Part shown: positions 49,122 to 59,725 of the stretch, one piece after another
Numbering within the stretch: the stretch's first letter is position 1
Layout: the number at the start of each line of letters is the position of its first letter
Assembly: GCA_037178625.1 (NCBI GenBank)
Contig: CM074129.1
Coordinates: forward strand, 3,898,963 to 3,962,962
Direction of reading: 5' to 3'
Source: Skeletonema tropicum
Taxonomy: Eukaryota > Bacillariophyta > Thalassiosirophyceae > Thalassiosirales > Thalassiosiraceae
Length of the DNA: 64,000 nucleotides
Notes under the pieces: generated by a model
Told to the model about the DNA's origin: nothing
What the model saw: the letters and a program-made list of their open reading frames with translations, nothing else
Database searches by the model: none
Made by a program: the position numbers and the translations under genes

Positions 49122-51815
49122 TCACGGAACCAAATTTTTGGTAAAAGTAAGAAGAAACAAAGGCAAAAGAATGCAAGCTGCAATCACTGGGATGCCGTCA
49201 GCAGAGTTTTCAACATTCGATGCATCTGGGGAAAGTTGCATGCCTGGTCCCTCGCTTGAACTTGGGCTACCATTGGATGAAGTTTCAGTTGATTCATTTG
49301 CTGTATCAATAGTGTCCTCGCCAGTGTCTTGGTCAGGTTTAGTGCTGGTAGTAGTAGTAGAGGATGCACTCGTTCCAGCTACAGTGCTTTGCACCAGTAG
49401 CTGCTGCTTGAGATGGGGGCATTTCAATTTCACCTCCATGTGCAACTTCTACTCGACACTTCTGTGTTTCTCCAAAGTAGAATACACTTACAGGAGCTCC
49501 CCACAACCCTCCAATTATATCAGTATCACTCTTATCATACGTCTCAAATGTTCCAGAACTGCCAATGTTAATGCATTTCTTGAGACAGGTAAATGAAGAG
49601 TTTCCATCGCCATCATCGTCTTCTTTCTGCAAGGGATTACAGTATGAATGAATGAATAATTATGCTGCGGTAGAGAAGACAAAATGAATACCTATTGATG
49701 AAGGTCACATACCTGATATGACAGACAAACTTGGTCGCCTTGGCGCTGAGCAACGACTGAGTTGCCACCATGGCAGCCAACAATACCATCCAACAATTCT
49801 TGGCCGACAATAACGTTCGCAGTAGGAGATAAGTCTTTTTTTGGCTCAGTGACCATAAAGGCAATTGAATCAGTCCACGACGATTTTGAACTATCACCAT
49901 ATACTTCAAGAGTAATGGTGCTCTTGTCATTGACTGTCAGGAGAAGCAAGCGTGCCAAGTGGGCAAGCAGAGCTACCATTGAAGTACTCGTTCTTTGCCG
50001 CAAGCGAGGAGAATGGTCCACACGATCCGATGCCGCTTGAATTGATATTCTTGCAGCTGTTACTAGCACAGTGAGTATCTTTCTCACATGGCTCATTTTC
50101 CTCTTCTTCTTTCCCACCTTGACACACCCCTAAGATGCAAACATCACTCTTGCAAATCGAGTCTTCGAAGCAACTGTAGCTTTCTTCTCCAATGTTTGTG
50201 CAAACGGTTAAGCTGTCGGACCCACCAAGTACTGTCTCACTGCTCGGACAGCAAATGAAGTCAGAATTTGGATCTGACTCCAGTCGACCACAAGCACTGT
50301 TCATACAATCATCATCATTTCCATTGCACGAAGAACCAACTAGCTGTTTTGTGCACAGGCCATTAGAGTCACAAGATCCGGACCTGCAGACATTATCTTC
50401 ACCAGCACACGCTGATCTGGCTTGTCTCTCGGTACACACAGATTTGATACTCGAGTTGATCCATTCCTCTTCACCACTCGTACAACAGACATACCCTGCA
50501 TCAGAGGAAGCCTCCTGAACGAGCACAGCTACCAGATTGACATTGGCCATCATTTCGGCACAAGCTTTCATTCTCAAACTTGTCATCCTTGCAGAGATTG
50601 TCCATGCCACATACTCCAGAAGCACACACATCGTTGTCACCTGCACACGCTGCCCCAGCAGATCTACCAGTACACACAGATTTGATACTCGAGTTGATCC
50701 ATTCATCATCACCACTCGTACAACAGACATACCCTGCATCAGAGGAAGCCTCCTGAACGAGCACAGCTACCAGATTGACATTGGTCATCATTTCGGCACA
50801 AGCTTTCATTCTCAAACTTGTCATCCTTGCAGAGATTGTCCATGCCACATACTCCAGAAGCACACACATCGTTGTCACCTGCACACGCTGCCCCAGCAGA
50901 TCTACCAGTACACACAGATTTGATACTCGAGTTGATCCATTCATCATCACCACTCGTACAACAAACTAAACCTGCGCTTTGTAGCGCCTCGGACCGAGCA
51001 CAGGTACCAGATTGACATTGGTCATCATTTCGGCACAAGCTTTCATCCTCAAACTTGTCATCCTTGCAGAGATTGTCCATGCCACATACTCCAGAAGCAC
51101 ACACATCGTTGTCACCTGCACACGCTGTCCCAGCAGATCTACCAGTACACACAGATTTGATACTCGAGTTGATCCATTCATCATCATCACTCGTACAACA
51201 GACATACCCTGCATCAGAGGAAGCCTCTGAACGAGCACAGCTACCAGATTGACATTGGCCATCATTTCGGCACAAGCTTTCGTCCTCAAACTTGTCATCC
51301 TTGCAGAGATTATCCATGCCACATACTCCAGAAGCACACACATCGTTGTCACCTGCACACGCTGCCCCAGCAGATCTACCAGTACACACAGATTTGATAC
51401 TCGAGTTGATCCATTCATCATCACCACTCGTACAACAGACATACCCTGCATCAGAGGAAGCCTCTGAACGAGCACAGCTACCAGATTGACATTGGTCATC
51501 ATTTCGGCACAAGCTTTCGTCCTCAAACTTGTCATCCTTGCAGAGATTGTCCATGCCACATACTCCAGAAGCACACACATCGTTGTCACCTGCACACGCT
51601 GCCCCAGCAGATCTACCGGTGCAAACGTACCTAATGCTTGAGTTGATATATTCAAGAGAACTACAACAAACTAAACCTGCGCTTTGTAGCGCCTCGGACC
51701 GAGCACACACTCCACCGTTGCTTCCGCCACAATCACTTGCCTGCGTGCATGCCACATCTGATGCGACTGTTGATGAAACAGATAGGAATAATGCTGCTGC
51801 GATAATGTTCCTCAT
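49122..51815 (-). CDS. Cys-rich repeat secreted/membrane protein, gene B (frameshifted)
   Basis: From ATG 51815: a signal peptide (NIIAAALFLSVSSTVASD), ACTQASDC, five 79-residue Cys-rich units like those of gene A, a divergent unit (FICCPSSETVLGGSDSL), KDTHCASNSCKNINSSGIGS, and a non-repeat ectodomain (SSLAAKNEYFNGSSACPLGT, STITLEVYGDSSKS, RQGDQVCLSYQV). An intron in the same place as in gene A comes next, then SSFTCLKKCINIGSSG, a Ser/Thr stalk and a C-terminal helix (IPVIAACILLPLFLLTF). Frame breaks: the same extra base in two neighbouring units (CCTCCTGAACG at about 50515 and 50752, versus CCTCTGAACG in others), one near 49935 (GACTGTCAGG) and one near 49388 (ACAGTGCTTTGC versus ACAGTGTTTGC in A). 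It keeps the ancestral-looking C-terminus that gene A lost. Confidence 0.72.
50480..51665 (-). repeat. 237-bp tandem repeat array (5 units), gene B
   Basis: Same unit as in gene A; the CATGCCACATACTCCAGAA landmark occurs near 50604, 50842, 51079, 51317 and 51554. B units mostly carry DDEWINSSIKSVCTG where A units have EEYINSSIRYVCTG, so each array has been homogenised separately. Confidence 0.95.
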
Positions 51816-52220
51816 AATGTTTGGTTCTCCTTCTAAAATCAATTAGGAGTAATTCAGTAAGATTGACTGTTGACTGTTGTACATAGACTTTTATGCAACC
51901 CAGATATGCAAAATGCAAAATCATGGAGGATGGAGGTGGCATGGATTCAAGAAGAGCGGCAACACGTTTTTCCATTTTTTCTTGTCAATCCTTACCCGGC
52001 ACTAACGAAATCTCACTTGGACAGCTTTGGTACCAGTCTAAAATGATTCCACCTCGTGGCTTCAGTTTTCAGCAACCATACATATGTATGTATGTAGATA
52101 TCGTACCTGTTCCAACCTCCAGCCCTGATTGAAGAGGGACAGGATGATTTCGACCCTACTTAGTGAGTTTTAGGGGGTCTATTTTGGCGATGATGTTCTC
52201 ATGTGTCCATCATCAAAAGC
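51816..52220. other. 5' flank of gene B, no gene
   Basis: Contains the promoter of gene B. The part 51840-51990 is homologous to the 5' flank of gene A that was interrupted by the fold-back element. Confidence 0.5.
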
Positions 52221-52729
52221 TGCCCAGACAGACCTCAAATCCGTCGGCCGGGCCCATTTTTTTTAGACCTTCCACCATGACGGCCGCCTAATAAGCCCCT
52301 ATATTTTATTCTCGATAACTTTTATTATGAAGCAGATATATACTATACCATTGATACTTACCTGTAGAGTATGTTTAGGAGAGCATATGGTATCAAAGAA
52401 TCGTAGTAATATCTTTTTTTCTCGCCGAGATATGCATTTTGGGGTTTACTATGAGCTTGTCTAACTTTACTGATGGACAAATTTGGCAGGCATGCCCATA
52501 GTAAACCCCAAAATGCATATCTCGGCGAGAAAATAAGATATAAGTACGATTCTTGGATACCATATGATCTCATAAGTATACTCTACGAGTCTGCATCATT
52601 GGTTTAGCATATATCTCCGTTATTAGTAGAAATTCAAGTTATGGGCTAGTCAGGCGGCCGCCATGGTGGAGGTCTCTAAAAAATGGGCCCGGCCGACGAA
52701 TTGGTGGCGGGAACGGAGACTGTCTGGGC
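52221..52729. mobile_element. Fold-back MITE (about 510 bp)
   Basis: The ends GCCCAGACAG and CTGTCTGGGC are inverted. The arms match over most of the length: CGTCGGCCGGGCCCATTTTT at both sides, CCACCATG(A/G)CGGCCGCC, and an inner pair TATGCATTTTGGGGTTTACT / AGTAAACCCCAAAATGCATA around a loop of about 45 nt (52452-52494). No ORF. Confidence 0.88.
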
Positions 52730-52787
52730 TTATATGAGTACGTATAAGTAGAAGTAACTAGATAGAGGAACCTTTTTATATTACGTA

Positions 52788-53306
52788 CTACTGGCGGGAA
52801 CTAAATCGTACCGGAAATAAATCGTACCACGGAGAAATCTGAAATCTCCACACAAATCACTAACAAAACACAAAAAAGACGCATTCTACACCCTAATATC
52901 ATGGTTCTGAGCCTCCATGTCAACGCCTATCCCAAATAATCGACCATAATATGATAGTATAGACAAGTAGCTTTCGATAGAACCACTGGTCAACGTTGCA
53001 TGTAGTATACTCGCATAGCAGCAGCAGCACAGGCATGCAGATATGCCGTAGACATGCGTCATTCTAGATCGAAATAGCAGTTATTGGTCCCAAATTTGTC
53101 GATAGGTGCTCCATCTCGACGAACTATAGTCTCTTATGCATCATATAATGTATAAATACTGTTTGGGATTCTATTTTTAGACCTCTCTATGTATTTTCGT
53201 CGAGTAGCATGGCCAAATTTATGACCTTTTTCATGTTGTTAGTGTTTTGTGCGTAAAATTTGATAAATCGTACAGCGGCGAGGTACGATTTAGTTCCCGC
53301 CAGTAG
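52788..53306. mobile_element. MITE with 25-bp perfect TIRs and CGTA target duplication
   Basis: CTACTGGCGGGAACTAAATC (first 20 of 25 bases) at 52788 is repeated in reverse complement ending at 53306. A 4-bp duplication CGTA flanks it at 52784-52787 and 53307-53310. Weaker inverted similarity (CACTAACAAAACAC / TTAGTGTTTTGTG) continues inward. Size 519 bp, no ORF. A partial relative lies at 56509-56743. Confidence 0.9.
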
Positions 53307-53334
53307 CGTACACGAGCTGAGGAAAATGCACGCC

Positions 53335-53655
53335 CGGGGATGTACGTCATGTGGATGCCAAATGTACGTCATGTGGATGCCAAATGTACGTCATGTGCAT
53401 GCCAAATGCACGTCATGTGTAACGCTTTTTTCTGCAGTTTCATGTCATGTGTATCCAATAACTATTAGTTTTTTGCCAAATGCACGTCATGTGCATGCCA
53501 AATGTACGTCCAAATTTAGCGCATAAATAGCGATTATACAATCACCGTTCAAACCGCCATTAGATCCCACTGAAATTCACGTCCACCGGGATCTTCGCCC
53601 AAACTCAAAATGCCAAATGTACGTCATGTGCATGCCAAATGCACGTCATGTGTAA
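53335..53655. repeat. 21-bp repeats with TGTACGTCATGTG core, three clusters
   Basis: The unit GCCAAATGTACGTCATGTGG/C is tandem at about 53340-53420 (four copies), 53470-53512 and 53608-53652. Variants carry GCACGTCATG instead of GTACGTCATG. Each contains an ACGTCA core. Confidence 0.92.
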
Positions 53656-53928
53656 TTCTTGTTGTTTTGCAATTTATCAAAACGGCACTGCCCATTGTAG
53701 CAGTACCCATAGCCCTCTAAGTATGGCGGGGAAGGCAGTGACGGCATGCACTCACATCTCACATCCTCTCAAAACGAACCTTCGATGCTCCTTCGATGCA
53801 TCACCAACCACCAACACGCACCGGCCCATCAACAACTTGGCTGGCACATTCAACATGACATCCTATGGATTATTCTACTTTTTCTGCTGTTGATAGTGTC
53901 CCTTAGCTTTTCGGTCCAGCGGTTGTGA

Positions 53929-54734
53929 GTGAGGTGAAAGAGATCAATTTGCCAAAACAACAAGCAGCGACTGGGCCTTAGATGCTTGGTTAATCCTTGC
54001 GTCTACCACCTCATAAATCGAGGTTTATTTAATGGCTTTGGCTGTGTCTGTTTTCAAATAAAGTCTCAGCAACATCCTCGTCAGTATGCGCTTGAGCCGC
54101 TTCTAAAGGCCCATTATGTTTGGCGGTGATAGGGCACAAGCACATTTGCACTGCTCAGACGGAATGTATAAGTAGAAGCGATGCTACAGCCTCTTAGCTG
54201 ATCTGAGAGGTCCACGTTGGCCCAGCCGGCAGCACCACTTCGAATCATATCGTATGTATCGTCGTCAGTAAGCGTTGAGCCGCTTCTAGAGGCCCATTAT
54301 GTTCGGCGGTGATAAAACGCAAGCACATTTGCACTGCTCAGACAAATTTCTGCAGTAGAAGCGATGCTACAGCCTCGTAGCTGATCTGGGAGGACCAACT
54401 TGGCCCGGCCGGCAGCACCTCAAACTACCAAATCGTATGTATCGTCGTCAGTATGCGCTTGAGCCGCTTCTAGAGGCCCATTATGTTTGGCGGTGATAGG
54501 GCACAAGCACATTTGCACTTCTTAGACTGATTTCGGCAGTAGAAGCGATGGTACATGTTGAAACGCTCTGCTATCCTACGTTGGACTTGTAAGCAGACGA
54601 ATACTACCCATAACCGTGAGGTGAAAGAGATCAATTTGCCAAAACAACAAGCAGCGACTGGGACTTAGATGCTTGGTTAATCCTTGCGTCTACCACCTCA
54701 TAAATCGAGGTTTATTTAATGGCTTTGGCTGTGT
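53929..54734. repeat. 119-bp direct repeats flanking three 184-bp tandem units
   Basis: 53929-54047 and 54616-54734 are near-identical direct repeats (offset 687). Between them are three tandem units starting near 54079, 54263 and 54446, each containing GCCGCTTCTA(A/G)AGGCCCATT and AGCACATTTGCACT. The layout recalls a miniature terminal-repeat retroelement, but the repeat ends are not TG...CA and no target duplication was seen. Confidence 0.85.
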
Positions 54735-56508
54735 TAATAGGACTTACCAATAAGCAATAAGCAGTAGAATGAGGCTGTTATACATAAGAGTAAAGTTACC
54801 AATAAATATTTAAAGGATAACCCTTCAAGGACGTACATCACAAGAAAGTGGACGTGCAGGGGACGTACATCCCGGACGTGCATTTTCGTGGTGCCGCGTA
54901 CACACTAGCTTTTCGGGATCTATGGATATCGCGATGTACCGTTACCTCTCTCTAGAGATCCCATAAGCCCCGTCAGACCAATCCCCGCGTCGCGCGTCAA
55001 GCAAAAAATTTCTACGTACGTAGGACGATTCCTACAGTAGCTACTCCTACCCAATTCGGGCGGGAACATGCTTTTATCCATGTCGCAACAGACAATGCTC
55101 ACAAAATACTAACTGTACGCTGGCTATTTTGGCAGCGCTGATAGAGAGAGCATCATCGACAGCAATAAGTAAACCAAGACTCTTTCTGACCCAAAATTTC
55201 ATGTAGAATTCGGTTATCCCCTTGGCAGAGGTCATAATTCAACGTGGGAGTCAGTATTTCACCCCACATTTCACACTAACAAATTAACTAGGGCCACATT
55301 TGAGGTACCTTTTCCTGGCCGAATTTTCGACCACCCAGTTCAACATAGGATCTTCATATGCATAGATGCAACTAGGCTTCATCAAACTGCCTTCTCCACC
55401 TCAACATAGCCGAGCTAGGAAGAATATCACTTTCAGTAATTATTTTGATCATTTTGTTAGTAGTTCGCTAATTTAGACGGATTTTTTTGTTAGCGCGCAA
55501 AGCACGCAAAAATCGTTTTGCTTGACACGGGGCCGATCGGACGGGCTTATTGGCTCAAGGGGCTTGGGCGGGCGATTTACTACGCACCCCCCAGTCTATA
55601 GTGCAACCGTTAAATATTAAGTACCAAATCATACGATTAGAAGAATGTACGCTAGTATTTTAGGCGATTTTTTAGCGTTTGACAGATATGGACATTACCG
55701 ATTGGTGATGATGTCCAATCTGTCCATCACCACTTACTACTTGAGGGATAAATAAGTATCTCTCGCTCGAGGACCTGGACCCTGACAACTGACTCTAGAG
55801 AGGGGTCATTACCCCCAGCCCACAAACATTGAACTGTTAGTTGTACAATTGCCACTATGACATTGCATTTCCAATCCGTTGCTGCTCCTGTCGCAGATGA
55901 GCGTGATGACGCAGGTAGATGTGGAGGTGCCCAACGCCGTGGTGAATGTTTGCAACACTGCTATCTCCTAATGGCGAATACCATGCAATTCCAAACCGCA
56001 TGTAAGTCACTGGAGATGAGGCGGAATATGTACTAGAGTGGTTACCCGCCTTCATCGCTGCTGACACGAGACGAAGAAGTATGACATACGGGAGTGGCAG
56101 GAAATTGGGTCTTTACTAGGAAGGCCTTTCCAATCCTGTCTTTAGAGCTCATTAGCGCAGCAGTCAAGTTCGACCTTCCCACACACGGGGGTTTGTGGTA
56201 GAGTGCAGGCTGGACGCTGGGCTCTGGAGGGGGTCGGGTGGGCGGGCTTAATAATTCTATCTAATGCTACTACAATTGTTATTGCATTTGGTAGGCTCTC
56301 TGATTTATGCTGCATGGAGCAGCAGTATCATGCGATTGTTTCTCTTCAATTCTCAATCTCGGAGGTGAGGCCCAAGCAATACAAGGGTGGCAGCAGCGGG
56401 TCGACAGTTGAGTATTGTACCGCTGCGCTGCTGCCTTTACCTGTTTCGGTGTGCTCGTTGCGACTGCGGACTGGCAAGCCCGACCGCTTACGTAACGAGC
56501 TATTTCGT
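54735..56508. other. Intergenic, no gene recognised
   Basis: About 1.8 kb with no supported coding sequence. ACGT-containing fragments related to the 53335-53655 repeats (GGACGTACATC) occur near 54830-54880. Confidence 0.45.
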
Positions 56509-56743
56509 CGAAATAGCACTTATTGGTCCCAAATTCGTCGGTAGGTGCTCTATCTCGACGAATTATACTCTCTTCCGCATCAGCTATTGTATATATACTG
56601 TTTGGGATGCTATCTTTAGACTGATCTATGTATTTTCGTCGGGCAACATGGCCATATTTAGACTATTACATTTTTGTTAGTGATTTGTGTGTGAAAATTG
56701 TGAGCTGTCACCGTGGACGGTGACAGTTTCTTCCCGCCGGTAG
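56509..56743. repeat. Partial copy of the 52788-53306 MITE family
   Basis: Aligns with 53070-53306 at an offset near 3439 over its whole length (CGAAATAGCA...TTATTGGTCCCAAAT...TACTGTTTGGGAT...CCCGCC(G/A)GTAG). The left half and left TIR are missing. Confidence 0.85.
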
Positions 56744-57599
56744 CTTATTGTAGGGTTAGGGTTTGTAGAGACTAGGAGACACTTTTGAGAAAGGAGGTAG
56801 GGTAAGAAGTGTGGGGTTGAGTCAGTACGTACTTGGCAGGTACGTTGATTTCCTACTTCAGCTAGTTTAACGTTATTGTAAATATAAGGCTTGGAGGGAA
56901 TCTCAGGGACCGACGGCTCCACTGTCCTGCAATGTGGCAGCAATAGCATCACATATCTTCTATATACTATCTGCAGAAGAATTGGAAGGATGAAGCCATA
57001 CAGCACTACGGGCGTGCATTGTGTATGTGTCGTTTGTGGTGTAGTTGTGAGTTGTGCATGTTGCCATCCACAGAGACGTACTTTAAAATTTCTGTTGTAT
57101 TATTATTTCATCTTTGGATGGTAATCACAGTCACAAGGCACTCAATTCCTATGCAACGACATTTCAACAATCCTGCCACCCAGGAGGTTGTGCGCCTGCC
57201 TCAGTCATCAATTCCACTCCAGAAGAGTTCTGGGATGCAGTTGACGGTGCGCGAGAAGCAAGAATCTGAAGATCCGGATCCGGACATACTCAGATAAATA
57301 CGGCCGGGGGCAGAAACAGAAATCCGAAAGTCTTTCTTGTGGCGAGCTGCCACCTGCCACACCATTTTGACATACCAAATTCCTACATTAAAAATTGGTT
57401 TAAAGACATGGCGACACGTTCTCAATCATGAGATAATTTTAGATCAGATGGAGACGCAACCCGAACACCGACCAATGCTGCACAGGGGCTGAGGCTGGTC
57501 TGAGGCCACATCATGGCTTCATAATAATAACAAGAGCAAACAGAAGCAATCGCAACCATAATCTCTACAACGCCACACTATCGACTACCTAATACTATC
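56744..57599. other. Intergenic, no gene recognised
   Basis: No supported coding sequence until the ATG at 57600. From about 57450 the sequence is the 5' region that recurs at 59040 upstream of the shorter paralog. Confidence 0.45.
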
Positions 57600-58232
57600 A
57601 TGAACTCCAATTCTATCCACTCTCCAGCTAACTCGCTCGTCCAATCGTCCTCCTTTCACTCGAAAGAATCTTTATCTCCGCCATCCACACCAGGACACAA
57701 GCGGTCAAGCTACCCCGACCAACTCAGTCCTATGCCAGAGTTTTTATCGTCAAAAGAATCTCTTCTTTCGGTAGACCGTCTTCTCGTTAAAGTTGATGTG
57801 ATAATGGAGGAAGAAGAGGCGGCGCAAGAAGCTACACAAATGGAACGAATTGCACGACGTCCAATGCCATCATTATTTGTCTTGCAGCCCAAGTCATCAT
57901 CTACAAGGATTAATATGAATCTTCAGCTTGACCAACTAGAGCAAATCGAACTACCTTACTCAGAGCCATCGCCGGCACCACCTACACATCAAAGAATGGC
58001 ATTTACCTCACTACCACGTTTACCATCATTGTCCGAGCATAATGATGACATATCCTCCTCAGCGAATGCATTTACGCTCAAGCCAGAGCACATTCAAAAT
58101 GAGATGGTAATAGAATGCGATGATAAGAAGAAGAAGAATATCAAGCTCACTGCGTTCCAAAGGAAAGATGTAGAAAGAAAACAACTGAGCAAGAAGGTCA
58201 AGCGAACTAGTCTTGTAGCACGTTGTGCTTGA
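57600..58232 (+). CDS. Ser/Pro-rich protein of unknown function (long paralog)
   Basis: 210 aa with no signal peptide. The N-terminal part has Ser-Pro/Thr-Pro motifs (SIHSPANS, LSPPSTPGHKRS, DQLSPMPEFL), possible proline-directed phosphorylation sites. A short acidic helix follows (IMEEEEAAQEATQ), then Pro-rich sequence and a basic C-terminus (DKKKKNIKLTAFQRKDVERK) that could serve as a nuclear signal. No known domain. The paralog at 59180 matches only the first 68 and last few residues. Confidence 0.6.
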   Translation: MNSNSIHSPANSLVQSSSFHSKESLSPPSTPGHKRSSYPDQLSPMPEFLSSKESLLSVDRLLVKVDVIMEEEEAAQEATQMERIARRPMPSLFVLQPKSSSTRINMNLQLDQLEQIELPYSEPSPAPPTHQRMAFTSLPRLPSLSEHNDDISSSANAFTLKPEHIQNEMVIECDDKKKKNIKLTAFQRKDVERKQLSKKVKRTSLVARCA

Positions 58233-58624
58233 AGCATGCAGTTGTTGCAATCGTTCCAGATTTGAATCTGGCTCTAGGTTTTTCGAAAAAGTTTGAGTTC
58301 TACATGTGGGACAGTGGTCTCTCCGTTAGGGCGTGATCCATCCAGTCATCTGTTGTAACAAATGCTCAACCTCCTCTAGCTCTAGCCTCTCTAGATGTAT
58401 TTAAGTCTGTGCAATCACTACTTTGTATCATTCCTGATCATTCGATCGTGGTGTATATCTTGTGTCTCAAGTCTCCTCATGTCTCAGCGAGAGGAGTTAT
58501 TTCAGTACATATTGACATGTTGAGCCGGACCTCTTGGTCAGACACAACAAGGAGCTGTTTTAGAGTCGGCTCTCGTGATGATAATACCATTAAAACTCTT
58601 ACACATTCTACAGAATTCATCCTC

Positions 58625-58830
58625 TCTTGACCCATTGGTGTCGCAGGAGCTGAGCCAACAACCTTGCTTCCTCTCACTATGGTCGGCTTGATTGCTTCAT
58701 CCACGAATCGAGCTACATCCATCTTCGCTATGGCTCCACCAACTGCTTCTTCTCATGGCTCTTGGACGAAATATCATATCCCAGCCGGCACGACGTCTTC
58801 TCCAATGCCAACTTGTTTACTTATTGAGTA
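58625..58830 (-). pseudogene. C-terminal fragment of the NmrA-like gene
   Basis: On the minus strand it encodes KMDVARFVDEAIKPTIVRGS and KVVGSAPATPMG, matching the end of the gene at 59726-60577. It lacks one Met (MVDEA to VDEA), the stop is changed to CAA, and small deletions break the frame further upstream (CTTCTCATGGCTC for CTTCTCCTGGTTC; TATCATATCCC). Confidence 0.85.
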
Positions 58831-59179
58831 ACATCATTCTATTCACATATCATAGAAACGAAATGATAATGCTCTAGAGAGCAGTACTTCAGCATTCATC
58901 CATTTACAAGTTATGTGTGTGTGCTTGTGCTTCTTATGGTACATACACCTTCTCAAAAACCACACCCACGTTACCCTCTTTCGTGCCGATGGCACGTTCT
59001 CAGTCGCAGCATTGTTTGATCATATTATTTTACTTGTATGTATCAAATGGAGACGCAACCCGAACACTAAACTCATCGGGAGGTGAATAGGATCACATCA
59101 TGATGTCTTCATAATGAAACAAAAGCAACAGATAGAAGCAATCGCAACCACGATCCCTGCCAAACCCTAAAAACTTACC

Positions 59180-59413
59180 ATGAACTCCAACTCTATCCAC
59201 TCTCCAGCTGACTCGCTCTACCTCTCGTCATCCTTCTTCAACTCCAAACAATATTTGCCTCCGCCCTCCACACCTGGACACGAGCGGCTACACTACCCCG
59301 ATCAGATCAGCCCAATGCCAGAGTTTTTATCGTCAGATGGATCTCTTCTGTCGGCAGATGAGGACCTTCTTGTGAAAGTTGATGTGCTTAGTTTTGTGGC
59401 ACGCTGTGCTTGA
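59180..59413 (+). CDS. Ser/Pro-rich protein, short paralog (77 aa)
   Basis: Same start (MNSNSIHSPADSL), same STPGHER and MPEFLSS motifs, and the same end (VARCA) as the 210-aa protein. The central and basic parts (from after LLVKVDV) are missing, with the frame kept. Either an internal deletion in this copy or an insertion in the other explains it. The function is unknown and it may be non-functional. Confidence 0.5.
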   Translation: MNSNSIHSPADSLYLSSSFFNSKQYLPPPSTPGHERLHYPDQISPMPEFLSSDGSLLSADEDLLVKVDVLSFVARCA

Positions 59414-59725
59414 AGCATTGCATTCATCGTTACTGATATCGTAAAATCTTCCAAAGCTACGAGTTTTTCGTCTACGAGTACCAACTCCAAGTGCGTGCTC
59501 TATCTAGTCATCTGTTGTGACGATGCTCAACCTCCTCTATATAGCCTCTCTAGAGAGAGTAATTAACATTTGTTTAGTCTTTGTAAAATTACTATGTTAC
59601 TTCTCATTTCTGAGCACAACAAGGACCTATTAGACTCGGCTCTCTTGATGATAATACCATTAAAACTCGTACACATATTTACAGAATTCAAAGCTCGTAC
59701 ACATATTTACAGAATTCATCCTCTC

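Noticed and set aside
53260..53526. 88-codon frame over the 21-bp repeats
   Set aside because: It is the translation of the TGTACGTCATGTG repeat plus the MITE end; no independent support.
54079..54560. Tandem small RNA genes (5S, snRNA or tRNA)
   Set aside because: The 184-bp units were inspected for 5S, U6 and tRNA signatures and none was recognised.
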